A DNA stretch of 64,000 bases from Streptomyces sp. 1222.5 (GCF_900105245.1 NZ_FNSZ01000001.1:8244001-8308000), one strand, 5' to 3'. Positions 15,654-24,762 are shown, counted from the first letter of the stretch. Program-made: numbers and translations. Notes: a model not told the origin generated them from the letters alone.

Positions 15654-16852
15654 GCGCCTCGACCGGTGCACAGGCCGCCGGTGCGCCGGCCCCGCAGATG
15701 TGGCCGCTGTACGCCGCCGGGTTCACCACGGCGTTCGGCGCGCACGGCATCGCCGCAAGCCTCGGCAGTGACGCCACCGACGCGGTCACCTCCCTGCTGG
15801 TGCTCGGCGGACTCCTCGCCCTGTACGACGGCGCCGAGGTCGTCCTCAAGCCGGTCTTCGGCACCCTCGCCGACCGCGTAGGGGGCCGCCCCGTCATGGT
15901 CGGCGGGCTGATCGCCTTCGCCGTGGCCTCCGCGCTGTACACCGTCGCCGACAGCCCCGGCTGGCTGTGGGCGGCCCGCCTCGGCCAGGGCGCCGCCGCC
16001 TCCGCGTTCTCGCCGTCCGCCTCCGCCCTGGTCGCCCGGCTCAACCCGGCCGCCAAGCACGGCCGGGCCTTCGGCAGCTACGGCTTCTACAAGTCGATCG
16101 GCTACACCCTCGGCCCCCTGCTCGGCGGCGTCCTGGTGTGGGCCGGCGGCCTGCGGCTGCTGTTCGCCATCCTGGCGGTGCTCGGCGCCGCGGTCGCCGT
16201 GTGGGCCGCGCTCGCCGTCCCCGTCGTACCGCCGCTGCCCAAGGCCCGGCAGACCGTGTTCGACCTGGCCCGCCGTCTGGCCGACACCTCCTTCCTCGCC
16301 CCCACCGCGGCCCTCGCCGCGGCGACCGCCGCCCTGTCGGTCGGGGTGGGATTCCTGCCGGTCTCCGGTCGGGTCGCCGGTCTCGGCACCGTCGCCACCG
16401 GCGCCGCCGTCTCCGTGCTCGCCGCCTGCGCGGCACTGGTGCAGCCCCGAGCCGGGCGGGCGCTGGACGACGGACGCCTCACCACCCGCGCCGGCCTGGC
16501 CGCCGGACTGCTGACCACCTCCGTCGGCCTGGCCTGCGCCATGCTGCCCGGCCTGACCGGCGTGCTCCTGGCAGCCGCCCTGATCGGCGCCGGCACCGGC
16601 CTGATCACCCCGCTCGGCTTCGCCTCCCTGGCCACCGCCACCCCGGCCGCGCGGATCGGCCAGACCATGGGCGCGGCGGAACTCGGCCGCGAACTCGGTG
16701 ACGCGGGCGGCCCGCTGCTGGTGGCCGCCGTCGCCACGTCCACCACGCTCACCCACGGCTACGCCGTCCTCGCGGTCCTCCTGGCATCGGGCGCGGCACT
16801 CCAGCTGGCCCACCGCCGGACCACGGCGACGCCGTACAAGACGGAGACCTAG
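15650..16852 (+). CDS. MFS transporter (DHA1-like efflux)
   Basis: A 400-residue transporter with twelve hydrophobic segments. The loop-2/3 signature of the superfamily is present as GTLADRVGGRPVMVGG near residues 78-93. Helix-5-like GSYGFYKSIGYTLGPLLGGV is similar to motif C of drug exporters. The start GTG overlaps the stop of the ChrB-domain gene (GTGA), so expression is coupled. The substrate may be an oxyanion or a drug. Coupling to a ChrB-type regulator is the only clue. Confidence 0.88.
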   Translation: MSASTGAQAAGAPAPQMWPLYAAGFTTAFGAHGIAASLGSDATDAVTSLLVLGGLLALYDGAEVVLKPVFGTLADRVGGRPVMVGGLIAFAVASALYTVADSPGWLWAARLGQGAAASAFSPSASALVARLNPAAKHGRAFGSYGFYKSIGYTLGPLLGGVLVWAGGLRLLFAILAVLGAAVAVWAALAVPVVPPLPKARQTVFDLARRLADTSFLAPTAALAAATAALSVGVGFLPVSGRVAGLGTVATGAAVSVLAACAALVQPRAGRALDDGRLTTRAGLAAGLLTTSVGLACAMLPGLTGVLLAAALIGAGTGLITPLGFASLATATPAARIGQTMGAAELGRELGDAGGPLLVAAVATSTTLTHGYAVLAVLLASGAALQLAHRRTTATPYKTET

Positions 16853-16964
16853 GGGGTACGGGCGTCAGGGGTACGGGCGCCGCCCGGCCGCATACCCGGC
16901 CGGCTCGCCCGCTCCCCAGGACACGCCTCGGCGCAGGACACTGTCAGCAGGACGGGAGGCCACC

Positions 16965-17825
16965 ATGCTGACGGACATGCGTGAACACCTGGGCAGAGCC
17001 CTGTTCCACCGGGTCGCCGGCCCCGACGGGCCGGTGAACCGGGCCCGGATCCACGGCACCCCCGGAGCGCGCTGGTTCGCCCCCGACCGTCCGATCCGCA
17101 CGGTCCACGGTGACGCGTCGATGTTCATCGGCGGGATCAGCGCCCTGCTGCTCCAGTCCCTGCACCCCCTCGCCATGGCCGCCGTCGCGGCCCACTCCGG
17201 CTACCGGGGCGACCCGTGGGGCCGACTGCAGCGCACCAGCACCTTCCTCGCCGTGACGACCTACGGCACCGCCGAGGACGCCCAGGGAGCGGTCGACCAC
17301 GTCCGCGCCATCCACGAACGGATCCGCGGGCGGACGGGCGACGGATCGGCGTACCACGCGGCCGACGCCCACCTGCTCGGCTGGGTGCACGCCGCCCAGA
17401 CGGACAGTTTCCTGCGCGCCCACCAGCACTACGGGGCCCGCCCGCTCGACACCGCCGCCTGCGACGCCTACGTCGCCGACACCGCGCGGATCGCCGAGTC
17501 GCTCGGCGTGACCGACCCGCCCCGCGACCTCCGAGGACTGACGCGCAGCCTCGCCGCCTACCGGCCCGAACTGCGCGCCACCGGGGAGGCCCGAGCCGCG
17601 GCACGCTTCCTGCTGCTCCAGCCGCCGCTCCCCCTCATGGCCCGGCCGTTCTACGCAGGCCTGGCCGCCAACGCCGTCGCACTGCTCCCGTCCTGGGCCC
17701 GGAGCATGCTGCTGCTGCCCCGCATCCCCGTCCTCGAGGACCTCGCGGTACGCCCCGCCGGCCAGGCACTGACCAGAACCATCCGCTGGGCCATGACCCC
17801 GCCGCCGCAGCGCCACACCGACTGA
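16965..17825 (+). CDS. Oxygenase MpaB-family (DUF2236) protein
   Basis: A 286-residue protein of the MpaB/latex-clearing-protein-like family. The conserved region GGISALLLQSLHPLAMAAVA lies near residues 53-72 and is followed by RTSTFLAVTTYGTAEDA. A second conserved block is HAADAHLLGWVHAAQTDSFL near 125-144. Some family members bind b-type haem and oxidise lipophilic substrates. Conserved His and Arg residues are present, but I cannot assign ligands with certainty. ATG 16965 has GGGAGG six bases upstream. Confidence 0.85.
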   Translation: MLTDMREHLGRALFHRVAGPDGPVNRARIHGTPGARWFAPDRPIRTVHGDASMFIGGISALLLQSLHPLAMAAVAAHSGYRGDPWGRLQRTSTFLAVTTYGTAEDAQGAVDHVRAIHERIRGRTGDGSAYHAADAHLLGWVHAAQTDSFLRAHQHYGARPLDTAACDAYVADTARIAESLGVTDPPRDLRGLTRSLAAYRPELRATGEARAAARFLLLQPPLPLMARPFYAGLAANAVALLPSWARSMLLLPRIPVLEDLAVRPAGQALTRTIRWAMTPPPQRHTD

Positions 17826-17854
17826 CCGGCGAACCCAGCCGCGGCCGCTGCCGC

Positions 17855-17888
17855 TGCCGCGCGGGTGTCCTCACGTACCCGCGCGGCA
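17855..17888. terminator. Bidirectional terminator between convergent genes
   Basis: Perfect 12-bp arms (TGCCGCGCGGGT and its complement) enclose the 10-base loop GTCCTCACGT. The hairpin lies between the MpaB-family gene stop at 17825 and the convergent GNAT gene end at 17898. Confidence 0.85.
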
Positions 17889-17897
17889 ACGGTGGGG

Positions 17898-18410
17898 TCA
17901 GATGCCGAACGGAGCGGCGTAGCGGACGGTTCCGCCGGGGAGCGGATGGCCGGCGTCGAGGCCGAGGGCCGTCAGAGCCTCGTCGGGGACCTCCATGGTC
18001 AGGCCGATGCCGTGGGCGGAAGCGCGGGTGAAGCCGAACCGGGGGTAGTAGGCGGGATGCCCGAGGACGACCACATGGCGTTCGCCCGCCGACCTCGCCG
18101 CGGCCAGGGCGGCGCGGACGGCCGCCGCACCCGCACCGGTGCGCTGATGCTCGGGCCGGACGGCGCACGGAGCCAGACACAGGGCGGGTACGTCGTCGAT
18201 GTGGCAGCGGGTCAGCAGGGCGTGGCCCACCGGGCGGCCGGCCGCGTCCACGGCGACGAGTGAGAGACCCTCGATCCAGGCGGTCGGGTCGGCGCGCAGG
18301 GCGTCGACGAGATCGGCCTCCGCCGGGGTGGGGAAGGCGGCGAGGTTGATGTCGCGGACGGCGGCGATGTCGGCGCCGGTCTCGGCGCGCGTGGTCCAGG
18401 TGTTGCCCAT
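17898..18410 (-). CDS. GNAT-family N-acetyltransferase (YhbS-like)
   Basis: A 170-residue acetyltransferase. The N-terminal strand-helix is TTRAETGADIAAVRDINLAA. The acetyl-CoA loop region reads LAPCAVRPEHQRTGAGAAAVRA near residues 79-100 (R-x-x-x-G-A/G). The motif-B segment is VVVLGHPAYYPRFGFTRAS, typical of the YhbS subgroup, whose substrates are uncertain. ATG is at 18410. It is monocistronic and faces the MpaB-family gene across a strong hairpin. Confidence 0.9.
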   Translation of the reverse strand: MGNTWTTRAETGADIAAVRDINLAAFPTPAEADLVDALRADPTAWIEGLSLVAVDAAGRPVGHALLTRCHIDDVPALCLAPCAVRPEHQRTGAGAAAVRAALAAARSAGERHVVVLGHPAYYPRFGFTRASAHGIGLTMEVPDEALTALGLDAGHPLPGGTVRYAAPFGI

Positions 18411-18449
18411 GACGATGGGAGATCCGTTTCAGGAGATGTTCGTGTGGTT

Positions 18450-18581
18450 TCCCCGCGAGCTCACGCTCTGGGCGAGGGCGGACAGGATCAGGCCACGGCC
18501 CAGGACGCGAGGGAGACCCGGGCACGCACGGTGGCCTTCGACACGGTCGTCAACCTCACCTCCCTGATCCTCGACTCCTGA
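18450..18581 (+). pseudogene. Short 3' gene remnant in the 18411-18795 gap
   Basis: A plus-strand frame ending in TGA at 18579-18581 reads GEGGQDQATAQDARETRART, then VAFDTVVNLTSLILDS. It has no plausible start. The Gln/Ala-rich helix and hydrophobic end look like the tail of a real protein. I do not recognise the family. The rest of the 385-base gap shows only the upstream region of the FG-GAP gene. Confidence 0.25.
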
Positions 18582-18795
18582 CCGAACACGAACCCCGCAA
18601 CCATACCGAGAGCGGGCTGGCAAGGAGGCGCGGGCAGGACCGGACCGCCCACGCGGGAGACCTTCCCGAAGCGGCGGTCGTCCCCTCGTTCATCCGCCGT
18701 TCACCGCACAACCATCCGTTCGTCCCGGGTGTCTCACCGTCGAACCTCACCCGCGTACGCGCGCTTCGACACCACTCGTGCTCCCAGGAGGAACC

Positions 18796-20268
18796 GTGGG
18801 CATCCGCAGGCCGGCCCTCGCCACCGCCGCAGCCGCCGCGCTGATCGGCGCGTTCACCGTGCCGCTCGCAGCGGGCACCGCATCCGCGGGGGAGGCGGCC
18901 GCCCCGGTGCGCGAGGACTTCAACGGCGACGGTTTCCAGGACCTGGCCGTCGCCGCGCCCGCCGCCACGGTGGGCGGCCACACCTGGGCCGGCTACATAG
19001 CGATCAGCTACGGCTCGGCGAACGGCCTCGGCCCGGCCCGTACCACGGTCATCACCCAGGACACCCCCGGTGTGCCCGGTACCTCCGCGGACAACAGCGG
19101 CTTCGGCTACGAGTTGTTCCCCCGCGACCTGGACGGCGACGGCGTCACCGACCTCGCTGTCGCCACGCACGAGTACCAGCCGGCCGACAACATCGGCGGT
19201 TCGGTGATCATTCTCTGGGGCCGGACCACAGGGTTGTCCGGCACCGGCGCCGTCCGTGTCCCCGCACCCGCCAACGCGTTCGTCGGCGAGGACATCACCG
19301 CCGGCGACTTCGACGGCGACGGCCACACGGATCTCTTCCTGAGCGACGCCGAGGACTACGACGTCCGGGCGGTGCTCTACGGTCCGTTCGACCGGGGCGG
19401 AGCACCGGCCCGTGAGCAACGGCTGACCGTGTTCAGCACGGACAACACGATCTGCTCCACCGCCGCGGGCGACTTCGACGGCGACGGCATCGACGACCTC
19501 GCGACCTTCTACGTCTACGAGGACCACGCCGAGGGCGGCAAGCTGTGGCTCGGCACGGACCACGGCCTGTCCACCGTCCCGCAACGGCTGAACTCCGCGA
19601 ACGCCGCCGCCGTCGGCGACTTCGACAAGGACGGCTACGCCGATCTCGCCACCCGGGTCTACCCGAACGGCGAGACGTACCTGGAGGAGGACCCCGGGAC
19701 GATCAAGATCTACTACGGTTCGCCGACCGGGCCCAGCACGACCCGCACGAAGACCATCACCCAGGAGACCCCGGGCGTGCCCGGCGCGAGCGAGAAGGGC
19801 GACCAGTTCGGGGGGCGACTGAGCGCGGGCGACGTGAACGGCGACGGATACACGGACCTCGCCGTGGGCGTCCCGGGCGAGGCGATCGGCACGGTGACGA
19901 AGGCCGGCTCGGTGGTGCTGCTCGAGGGCGGAAGGAGCGGGCTGACCGGCACGGGCGCGCAGGCGTTCCACCAGAACACCCCGGGTGTGCCGGGGGCGGT
20001 GGAGAAGGGCGACGTGTTCGGCGGTTCGGTACGGCTGCTGGACGTCACGGGAGACAGGAAGGCCGACCTGGCCGCGGGCGCTCCGGGCGAGAACCTGGGC
20101 ACCGTCGTGAACGGCGGTGCTCTGTGGCTGCTGCGCGGCACGGCTTCCGGCCTCACGGCCGCGAAGGCCTTCGCTGAGAACCCGGTGGACCTCCGGGCGC
20201 CGTCCGCGAAAGCGGAGTTCGGCGAGAACCTGGGTGGGGACAACGGGCCGGTCCAGCTGATTCCGTAG
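18796..20268 (+). CDS. Secreted FG-GAP/integrin-alpha-like beta-propeller protein
   Basis: A 490-residue exported protein. The signal peptide (PALATAAAAALIGAFTVPLA, then AGTASA) is followed by seven FG-GAP repeats. Their calcium loops can be read in order: DFNGDGFQD, DLDGDGVTD, DFDGDGHTD, DFDGDGIDD, DFDKDGYAD, DVNGDGYTD and the degenerate DVTGDRKAD. Such proteins form a seven-bladed propeller outside the cell and may bind ligands or surfaces. GTG 18796 has AGGAGG upstream. The cassette TPGVPG occurs three times (TQDTPGVPG, TQETPGVPG, HQNTPGVPG), each before a propeller loop. No catalytic domain is visible. Confidence 0.9.
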   Translation: MGIRRPALATAAAAALIGAFTVPLAAGTASAGEAAAPVREDFNGDGFQDLAVAAPAATVGGHTWAGYIAISYGSANGLGPARTTVITQDTPGVPGTSADNSGFGYELFPRDLDGDGVTDLAVATHEYQPADNIGGSVIILWGRTTGLSGTGAVRVPAPANAFVGEDITAGDFDGDGHTDLFLSDAEDYDVRAVLYGPFDRGGAPAREQRLTVFSTDNTICSTAAGDFDGDGIDDLATFYVYEDHAEGGKLWLGTDHGLSTVPQRLNSANAAAVGDFDKDGYADLATRVYPNGETYLEEDPGTIKIYYGSPTGPSTTRTKTITQETPGVPGASEKGDQFGGRLSAGDVNGDGYTDLAVGVPGEAIGTVTKAGSVVLLEGGRSGLTGTGAQAFHQNTPGVPGAVEKGDVFGGSVRLLDVTGDRKADLAAGAPGENLGTVVNGGALWLLRGTASGLTAAKAFAENPVDLRAPSAKAEFGENLGGDNGPVQLIP

Positions 20269-20434
20269 GGCCGGCGCAGCGAGCGACAGCGGCGGTCCGC
20301 TCGGGCGATTCTCCGGTGCCCGGAGCACGCCTCGGTCCGTGACACACGCTACGCGCGTGGTTCCCGTGGTCCGTGGCAGGTGGTAGACACGCAAGGTCAC
20401 AGTTCCTGTCCGCCAGCAGGAAGGTTGCTGCCGC

Positions 20435-21802
20435 ATGTCCGCAACACGACGTCAGGTCCTCGCCGGAACAGGGGCCTTGGGGGCGGGGATCGCCTTCACC
20501 GGTGCCCTGTCCGAGCTGTTCGCGGGTACCGCCGCCGCGCACGGCCTCGGCCACACCGGCTACGGCCCGCTCGTCCCCGATCCGAACGGCCTGCTCGATC
20601 TGCCGAAAGGATTCCGCTACCACGTGCTCTCCCGCGAGGGCGACCGGCTCCGCTCGGGAGAGGGCCGCGTCCCCTCCAACCACGACGGCATGGCCGCGTT
20701 CGCCGGCGGCGGGGGCCGTACCCACCTCGTCCGCAACCATGAGAACCGCGTCACCGCGGCGATCGCGGTCCCCACGGTCGAAGGTCTCACGTACGACCCG
20801 GCCGGCAAGGGCGGCTGTACGGCTCTGACACTCGACGCGGATCGGCGCGTGCTGTCCGAACGGGTCGCCATCGCCGGGACGGCCGTCAACTGCGCCGGTG
20901 GACGCACCCCTTGGAACACCTGGCTCACCTGCGAGGAGACCGAGGACCGGGCGGGCACGAACGGCTACACCAAGGACCACGGCTTCATCTTCGAGGTCCA
21001 TCCCACCGATCCCCTCCGCACCGGCGCCGTACCGCTCACGGCGATGGGCCGCTTCCAGCACGAGGCCATCGCCATCGACCCCCACAAGGGCGTGGTCTAC
21101 GAGACGGAGGACGCCTTCGAGAAGCCCTTCGGCCTCTTCTACCGCTTCCTCCCCGACAAGCCGCTGGGCGGAGTGGGATCGCTCCGCGCGGGCGGCCGGC
21201 TCCAGGCGATGCGGGTGCCCGGCGTTCCGGACCTGTCGACGGTCCAGGAGACCGGCGCGCGCTTCGACGGCATCGAGTGGGTGGACGTACCCGATCCGCT
21301 GGCCGCCTCCACCCCCACCCGGTTGCAGGACTACGGCCCCGGGGGCATCACCCACGCGCAGAAACTGGAGGGCTGCTACTGGGGCGGCAGTTGCGTCTAC
21401 TTCGTGTCGTCCTTCGCCCGCAGCGCGGACGGGTCCACCGCCGACCACTACGGGCAGATCTGGCGCTACGACCCGGCGCGCCGCCGACTGACCCTGGTCG
21501 TCGTGTTCGGCCCGGACACCGATGTGCAGCTGCCGGGGGAGTCCCCGGACAATATCTGCCTCGCCCCGGGAGGTGGCCTGATGGTCTGCGAGGACGGCAA
21601 CGGTGCCCAGCACGTCTTCGGCGTGACCCGCAAGGGCGAGGTGTACGCGATGGCCCGGGGCCGCCAGAACATCGGGACCGCGGACAAGCCCGAGTGGGGC
21701 GAGTTCGCCGGCGTCACCTTCGCCCCGGACGGGCGGACGATGTACGTCAACTGCTACACGCCCGGCACCACTTTCGCGGTCACCGGTCCGTGGCGGAGGT
21801 AG
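20435..21802 (+). CDS. PhoX-like (DUF839) secreted phosphatase, Tat substrate
   Basis: A 455-residue protein. The Tat signal SATRRQVLAGTGALGAG opens it, and the cleavage region is near AAAHG. The DUF839/PhoX core includes VPSNHDGMAAFAGGGG, HLVRNHENR, NTWLTCEETEDRAG, FQHEAIAIDPHKGVVYETED and SPDNICLAPGGGLMVCEDGN. PhoX enzymes are calcium- and iron-dependent alkaline phosphatases, and folded export by Tat fits the metal cofactor. The length is shorter than marine PhoX but usual for the actinobacterial subgroup. Upstream, GGTCACAGTTC then CTGTCCGCCAG at 20395-20416 weakly recalls an 11-base PHO-box period. phoU lies nearby. Confidence 0.88.
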   Translation: MSATRRQVLAGTGALGAGIAFTGALSELFAGTAAAHGLGHTGYGPLVPDPNGLLDLPKGFRYHVLSREGDRLRSGEGRVPSNHDGMAAFAGGGGRTHLVRNHENRVTAAIAVPTVEGLTYDPAGKGGCTALTLDADRRVLSERVAIAGTAVNCAGGRTPWNTWLTCEETEDRAGTNGYTKDHGFIFEVHPTDPLRTGAVPLTAMGRFQHEAIAIDPHKGVVYETEDAFEKPFGLFYRFLPDKPLGGVGSLRAGGRLQAMRVPGVPDLSTVQETGARFDGIEWVDVPDPLAASTPTRLQDYGPGGITHAQKLEGCYWGGSCVYFVSSFARSADGSTADHYGQIWRYDPARRRLTLVVVFGPDTDVQLPGESPDNICLAPGGGLMVCEDGNGAQHVFGVTRKGEVYAMARGRQNIGTADKPEWGEFAGVTFAPDGRTMYVNCYTPGTTFAVTGPWRR

Positions 21803-21825
21803 ACGCCGGACAGGGTTCGTGACGG

Positions 21826-21869
21826 CTCCTCGCGGCGGGGCGTGTGCAACTCGCCCCGCCGCGAAGGAG
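21826..21869. terminator. Bidirectional terminator between the PhoX-like and SHOCT genes
   Basis: The arms TCGCGGCGGGGCG (21830-21842) and CGCCCCGCCGCGA (21852-21864) pair perfectly over 13 bases around the 9-base loop TGTGCAACT. CTCC/GGAG bases outside extend the stem. It separates convergent genes ending at 21802 and 21887. Confidence 0.85.
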
Positions 21870-21886
21870 AGGAGACGAGGCCGGGA

Positions 21887-22354
21887 TCACGTGCTGAGCA
21901 ACCGCTGCTTCCGCTGCTCGAACTCGGCGTCGGTGAGGACGCCTTGATCGCGCAGTGCCGCCAGCTTGGCGATCTCGTCCGCCGGGGACGGCGGTGCGGC
22001 CGGGGCGAAAACGGGCATGGGCGGCGCCGACTTGACGGTGGCACCGGCCTCGGGACGTACGGCCCAGCGGGCGGCGAACACCACGGCTCCGACACCGATG
22101 AGCACCATGCCGAAGGTCTTGTCCTCCTCGGCGATCCGCTTGTCCTGCTCGGCCTCGAACCTGGCGTCCCGCGCGGACTGATCGGCCTCGTAGCCGAGGG
22201 TGTCGGCCCAGTCGGCAGCCGAGGCGTCGATGGCCTCTTGGTCGGCGGTGACGCTGTCGCTGTCGGCCTGGAGGTAGATGATCAGTCCGATCGCGGCGAT
22301 GACCAGCCCCAGCAGGGTGAGTGCGAGGCGTGCTCGTCTTCTTGCTCTGCTCAT
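21887..22354 (-). CDS. Two-helix membrane protein with C-terminal SHOCT domain
   Basis: A 155-residue protein. Membrane helices lie at about residues 9-29 (LALTLLGLVIAAIGLIIYLQ) and 82-100 (MVLIGVGAVVFAARWAV), separated by a charged, probably helical loop. The C-terminus is a classic SHOCT segment, DEIAKLAALRDQGVLTDAEF, then EQRKQRLL. SHOCT tails occur at the ends of many unrelated membrane proteins and may mediate oligomerisation. I start at ATG 22354 with GGGGAG just upstream. An ATG at 22384 would add ten residues. Function unknown. Confidence 0.82.
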   Translation of the reverse strand: MSRARRRARLALTLLGLVIAAIGLIIYLQADSDSVTADQEAIDASAADWADTLGYEADQSARDARFEAEQDKRIAEEDKTFGMVLIGVGAVVFAARWAVRPEAGATVKSAPPMPVFAPAAPPSPADEIAKLAALRDQGVLTDAEFEQRKQRLLST

Positions 22355-22519
22355 CGTCTCCCCACACGAATGTCGTTGCAGCATGCATCATGCCGCGTCC
22401 ACCTCGTCATGTGAACGTCTCGTGGCCGTTCCGTGCTCAAGATGAGTGGAGTGCCCGCGGTCGGCCGTGCGGGCGAGGAAGTGCCCGGGTCGCTCGACCT
22501 CCTTCTGTGCGACGGGCGT

Positions 22520-23191
22520 TCACGTGGGCTCGGTGTCGGGGACGTACTCGTCGGCGTGCTCGCCGGTGACCAGGTACACCACGCGACGTGCGAACGAGAC
22601 GGCGTGGTCGGCGAAGCGTTCGTAGTAGCGGCCGACCAGCGTGACGTCGACGGCCGTCTCCACGCCGTGCTGCCACCGGTCGTCCAGCAGGTGCTGGAAG
22701 ATCATGCGGTGCAGCTCGTCCATGCGGTCGTCCTCCTGCTCCAACCGGAGGGCGGCCTCCACGTCCAGGGTGAGGAGCGCTTCGGCGGCCTGAGCCATCA
22801 GGCGCTGGGCGAGCTGTCCCATCTCCAGGACGGTGCGGTGCAGGTCCCCCGGCACGGCACGGTCGGGGTAGCGCCGCCGGGCGAGCTTCGCCACGTGCGC
22901 GGCGAGGTCGCCGCAGCGTTCGAGGTCCGCGCTCATCCGCAGGGAGGTGACGACGGTCCGCAGGTCCGTCGCGACCGGTTGCTGCCGGGCGAGTACGGCG
23001 ATGGCCCGGTCTTCGAGGTCCCGCTGCAGGTCGTCGACCTCGGTGTCGCCGGAGATGACGCTCTCGGCGAGGGTGAGGTCGGCGTCCAGGAGGGCGGTGG
23101 TGGCGCGGCCGATCGCCGAGCCGACCAGGCGGCTCATCTCCATGAGGCCGGCGGCGAGCGAGGCCAGCTCCTCGTGGTAGGCCCCTCGCAT
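22520..23191 (-). CDS. phoU: Phosphate-transport accessory protein PhoU
   Basis: A 223-residue all-helical protein made of two similar three-helix bundles. The conserved E/D-x3-D metal-binding clusters are recognisable as SGDTEVDDLQRDLED in repeat 1 and EQEDDRMDELHRMI in repeat 2. Other family landmarks are SLRMSADLERCGDLAAHVAK and VGRYYERFADHAVSFARR. PhoU connects the Pst phosphate transporter with the PhoR kinase and represses the Pho response when phosphate is plentiful. ATG 23191 has GGAGGAGGAG upstream. No pst genes are adjacent. Confidence 0.95.
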   Translation of the reverse strand: MRGAYHEELASLAAGLMEMSRLVGSAIGRATTALLDADLTLAESVISGDTEVDDLQRDLEDRAIAVLARQQPVATDLRTVVTSLRMSADLERCGDLAAHVAKLARRRYPDRAVPGDLHRTVLEMGQLAQRLMAQAAEALLTLDVEAALRLEQEDDRMDELHRMIFQHLLDDRWQHGVETAVDVTLVGRYYERFADHAVSFARRVVYLVTGEHADEYVPDTEPT

Positions 23192-23294
23192 CGAACTCCT
23201 CCTCCTGAGGTGGGTCTCGTCCCTCCTGCCAGGCTCCCACAGCCGTCCGCCGGGCTCCCGTCGCCGGGTCGGCGAAGATCGGTTCTCCTGTGGT

Positions 23295-23520
23295 CTACGG
23301 CAGTCCGGCGTGGTGCGCCATCACGCGCAGGGCTTCGTCCAGCGCCTGCCGCTGCTCCCACGTCAGGCCGGCCACGAGGTCATCGTCCAGGGCACGTGCC
23401 ATGGACGTGCACCGGTCCAGCAGGCCGTGTGAGTCCGGCAACCGCCCAGACCGTACGGCTCCGTCGTCGCTCCCGTCCTCGTCGTGGCCGGCCTGGCGCA
23501 GATCGGCGACGCCGGGAGCG
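23295..23520 (-). pseudogene. C-terminal remnant, possibly of a MarR-type regulator
   Basis: A minus-strand frame ending in TAG at 23295-23297 reads LLDRCTSMARALDDDLVAGL, then TWEQRQALDEALRVMAHHAG. This matches the end of many MarR-family regulators, where a dimerisation helix follows 'L-x-x-GLT-x-EQR'. The upstream part degrades into unrelated sequence and no start fits. The wider gap 23192-23612 holds nothing else that I can support. Confidence 0.4.
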
Positions 23521-23612
23521 GTGTGGGGCGGGGCAACACGGCGTCCGGCACCTCGCGTAGGCGCGTGGTGGTTCCCACGCCCACTGAGCTTCAGGCATGG
23601 GCTCCGTCACCT

Positions 23613-24119
23613 TCAGTTCTGACGGACGATGGACGCGTTCAAGGCCGTGGCGAAGGCGGACCATGCCGCGTAGGGGAGCAGGGCGGCGGCCGCTGTCCGG
23701 TCGGTTCGTGCCACGCGGCGGATGAGTTCCACGTTGCTGACGTCGAGCAGCACCGTGCCGAGCAAGCCTGCCCTGGTGCTGCGCAGGCCGAAGAACAGCC
23801 GGCTCCACCCCGCGTTCAGAGTGAGGTTGACCGCCAGGCTCGCGGCCAGCAGTCCGCGTTCCCGCCGGTGGGAGGCGGTGTCCAGCGCACGGCCGCCTGC
23901 GTAGGCGATCGTCGCGTACAACGGTGTCCAGACGGCGCCGAAGGCCCGGGGCGGCGGTTCCCACAGGGGCTTGCGCAGGGACCGGTACCAGTCGCCGTCG
24001 GCGTCGACGGCTCGCGCGCTCGTGGCGGCAGCGGCGGCGACGGCCGCACCGGTGGCGGCGAAGCACGGCCAGGATCCTGTCCATCGCCGGTTGCCGCCGT
24101 GCCGCCTGATCAGCCTCAT
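23613..24119 (-). CDS. tspO: TspO/MBR-family membrane protein
   Basis: A 168-residue five-helix membrane protein of the tryptophan-rich sensory protein/benzodiazepine-receptor family. The signature DWYRSLRKPLWEPPPRAFGA, then VWTPLYATIAYAGG, lies near residues 42-75. The conserved asparagines follow in LAVNLTLNAGWSRLFFGLRS near 93-112. TspO proteins bind porphyrins and haem-derived ligands and take part in stress or redox signalling. The first 38 residues are longer than usual and Ala-rich, so the true start may lie further inside. No partner gene is evident. Confidence 0.88.
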   Translation of the reverse strand: MRLIRRHGGNRRWTGSWPCFAATGAAVAAAAATSARAVDADGDWYRSLRKPLWEPPPRAFGAVWTPLYATIAYAGGRALDTASHRRERGLLAASLAVNLTLNAGWSRLFFGLRSTRAGLLGTVLLDVSNVELIRRVARTDRTAAAALLPYAAWSAFATALNASIVRQN

Positions 24120-24329
24120 GCTGCTAGTGCTTCCCCGAAGGCGACGCTCGTACCGGTCGCGGTCGCGCTTCTCACCGTATGCACGGCCGCTACGCCGTCC
24201 GGGTAAAGGGGGATGCCGGGCGGCACCCCGGAAGGCGCCCCGCCCCCTGTCGACGGGTACGGCTCACGGCGACGCCGGGCGGACACGGTGACCCTCGCGA
24301 CCAAAGATGATCTTGGCTGACGGCGTGGG

Positions 24330-24497
24330 GACGTCGTCCGCGAGCGCCAGGGCCTCATCAGGAGATACCAGCAGGCCTCCGGCCTGGACTCCGACGGTGT
24401 CGTCGGCCCGGTGACCGGTGGCCGCATGTACTGGGCGTGGATCGCCGGTGACCTCGACGGCCCGGCCTGCTACCAGGCGATGCCCACCCAGTCGTAG
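24330..24497 (+). pseudogene. C-terminal remnant of a peptidoglycan-binding-domain-like protein
   Basis: The plus-strand frame reads GLIRRYQQASGLDSDGVVGP, then VTGGRMYWAWIAGDLDGPAC, and ends in TAG at 24495-24497. The pattern 'RYQQASGLDSDGVVGP-T' is that of the last helix-turn of PG_binding_1 domains. No N-terminal part or start is seen. The remainder of the gap 24120-24762 shows no gene. Confidence 0.4.
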
Positions 24498-24762
24498 CCT
24501 CACCGACGGTGCCGGGGCGGCGGCAGGTCGTGCTGCCGCCCCGGCCGCGCCGCGCCACCGCCTACGCATCCGGATCCCAGCCGCGGAGCAGCTCGAACCG
24601 ACCGTGATCGCCGTCAAGTCGGCCCCACCATGTCGCCCCTCGCCCAGGTGCCGCACCAAATCGAACAGCGTTCACTCGGGGCAGGTCGGTACCCGCACCT
24701 CGAGACCGGGCGCGGAGGCGACCGCGGTACAGAAGTCGCCTTCGGCGACCGTGGAGGAAATC

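Noticed and set aside
20395..20416. PHO box upstream of the PhoX-like gene
   Set aside because: Two units with 11-base spacing are visible, but they match the known direct repeats poorly. It is mentioned only as a weak possibility.
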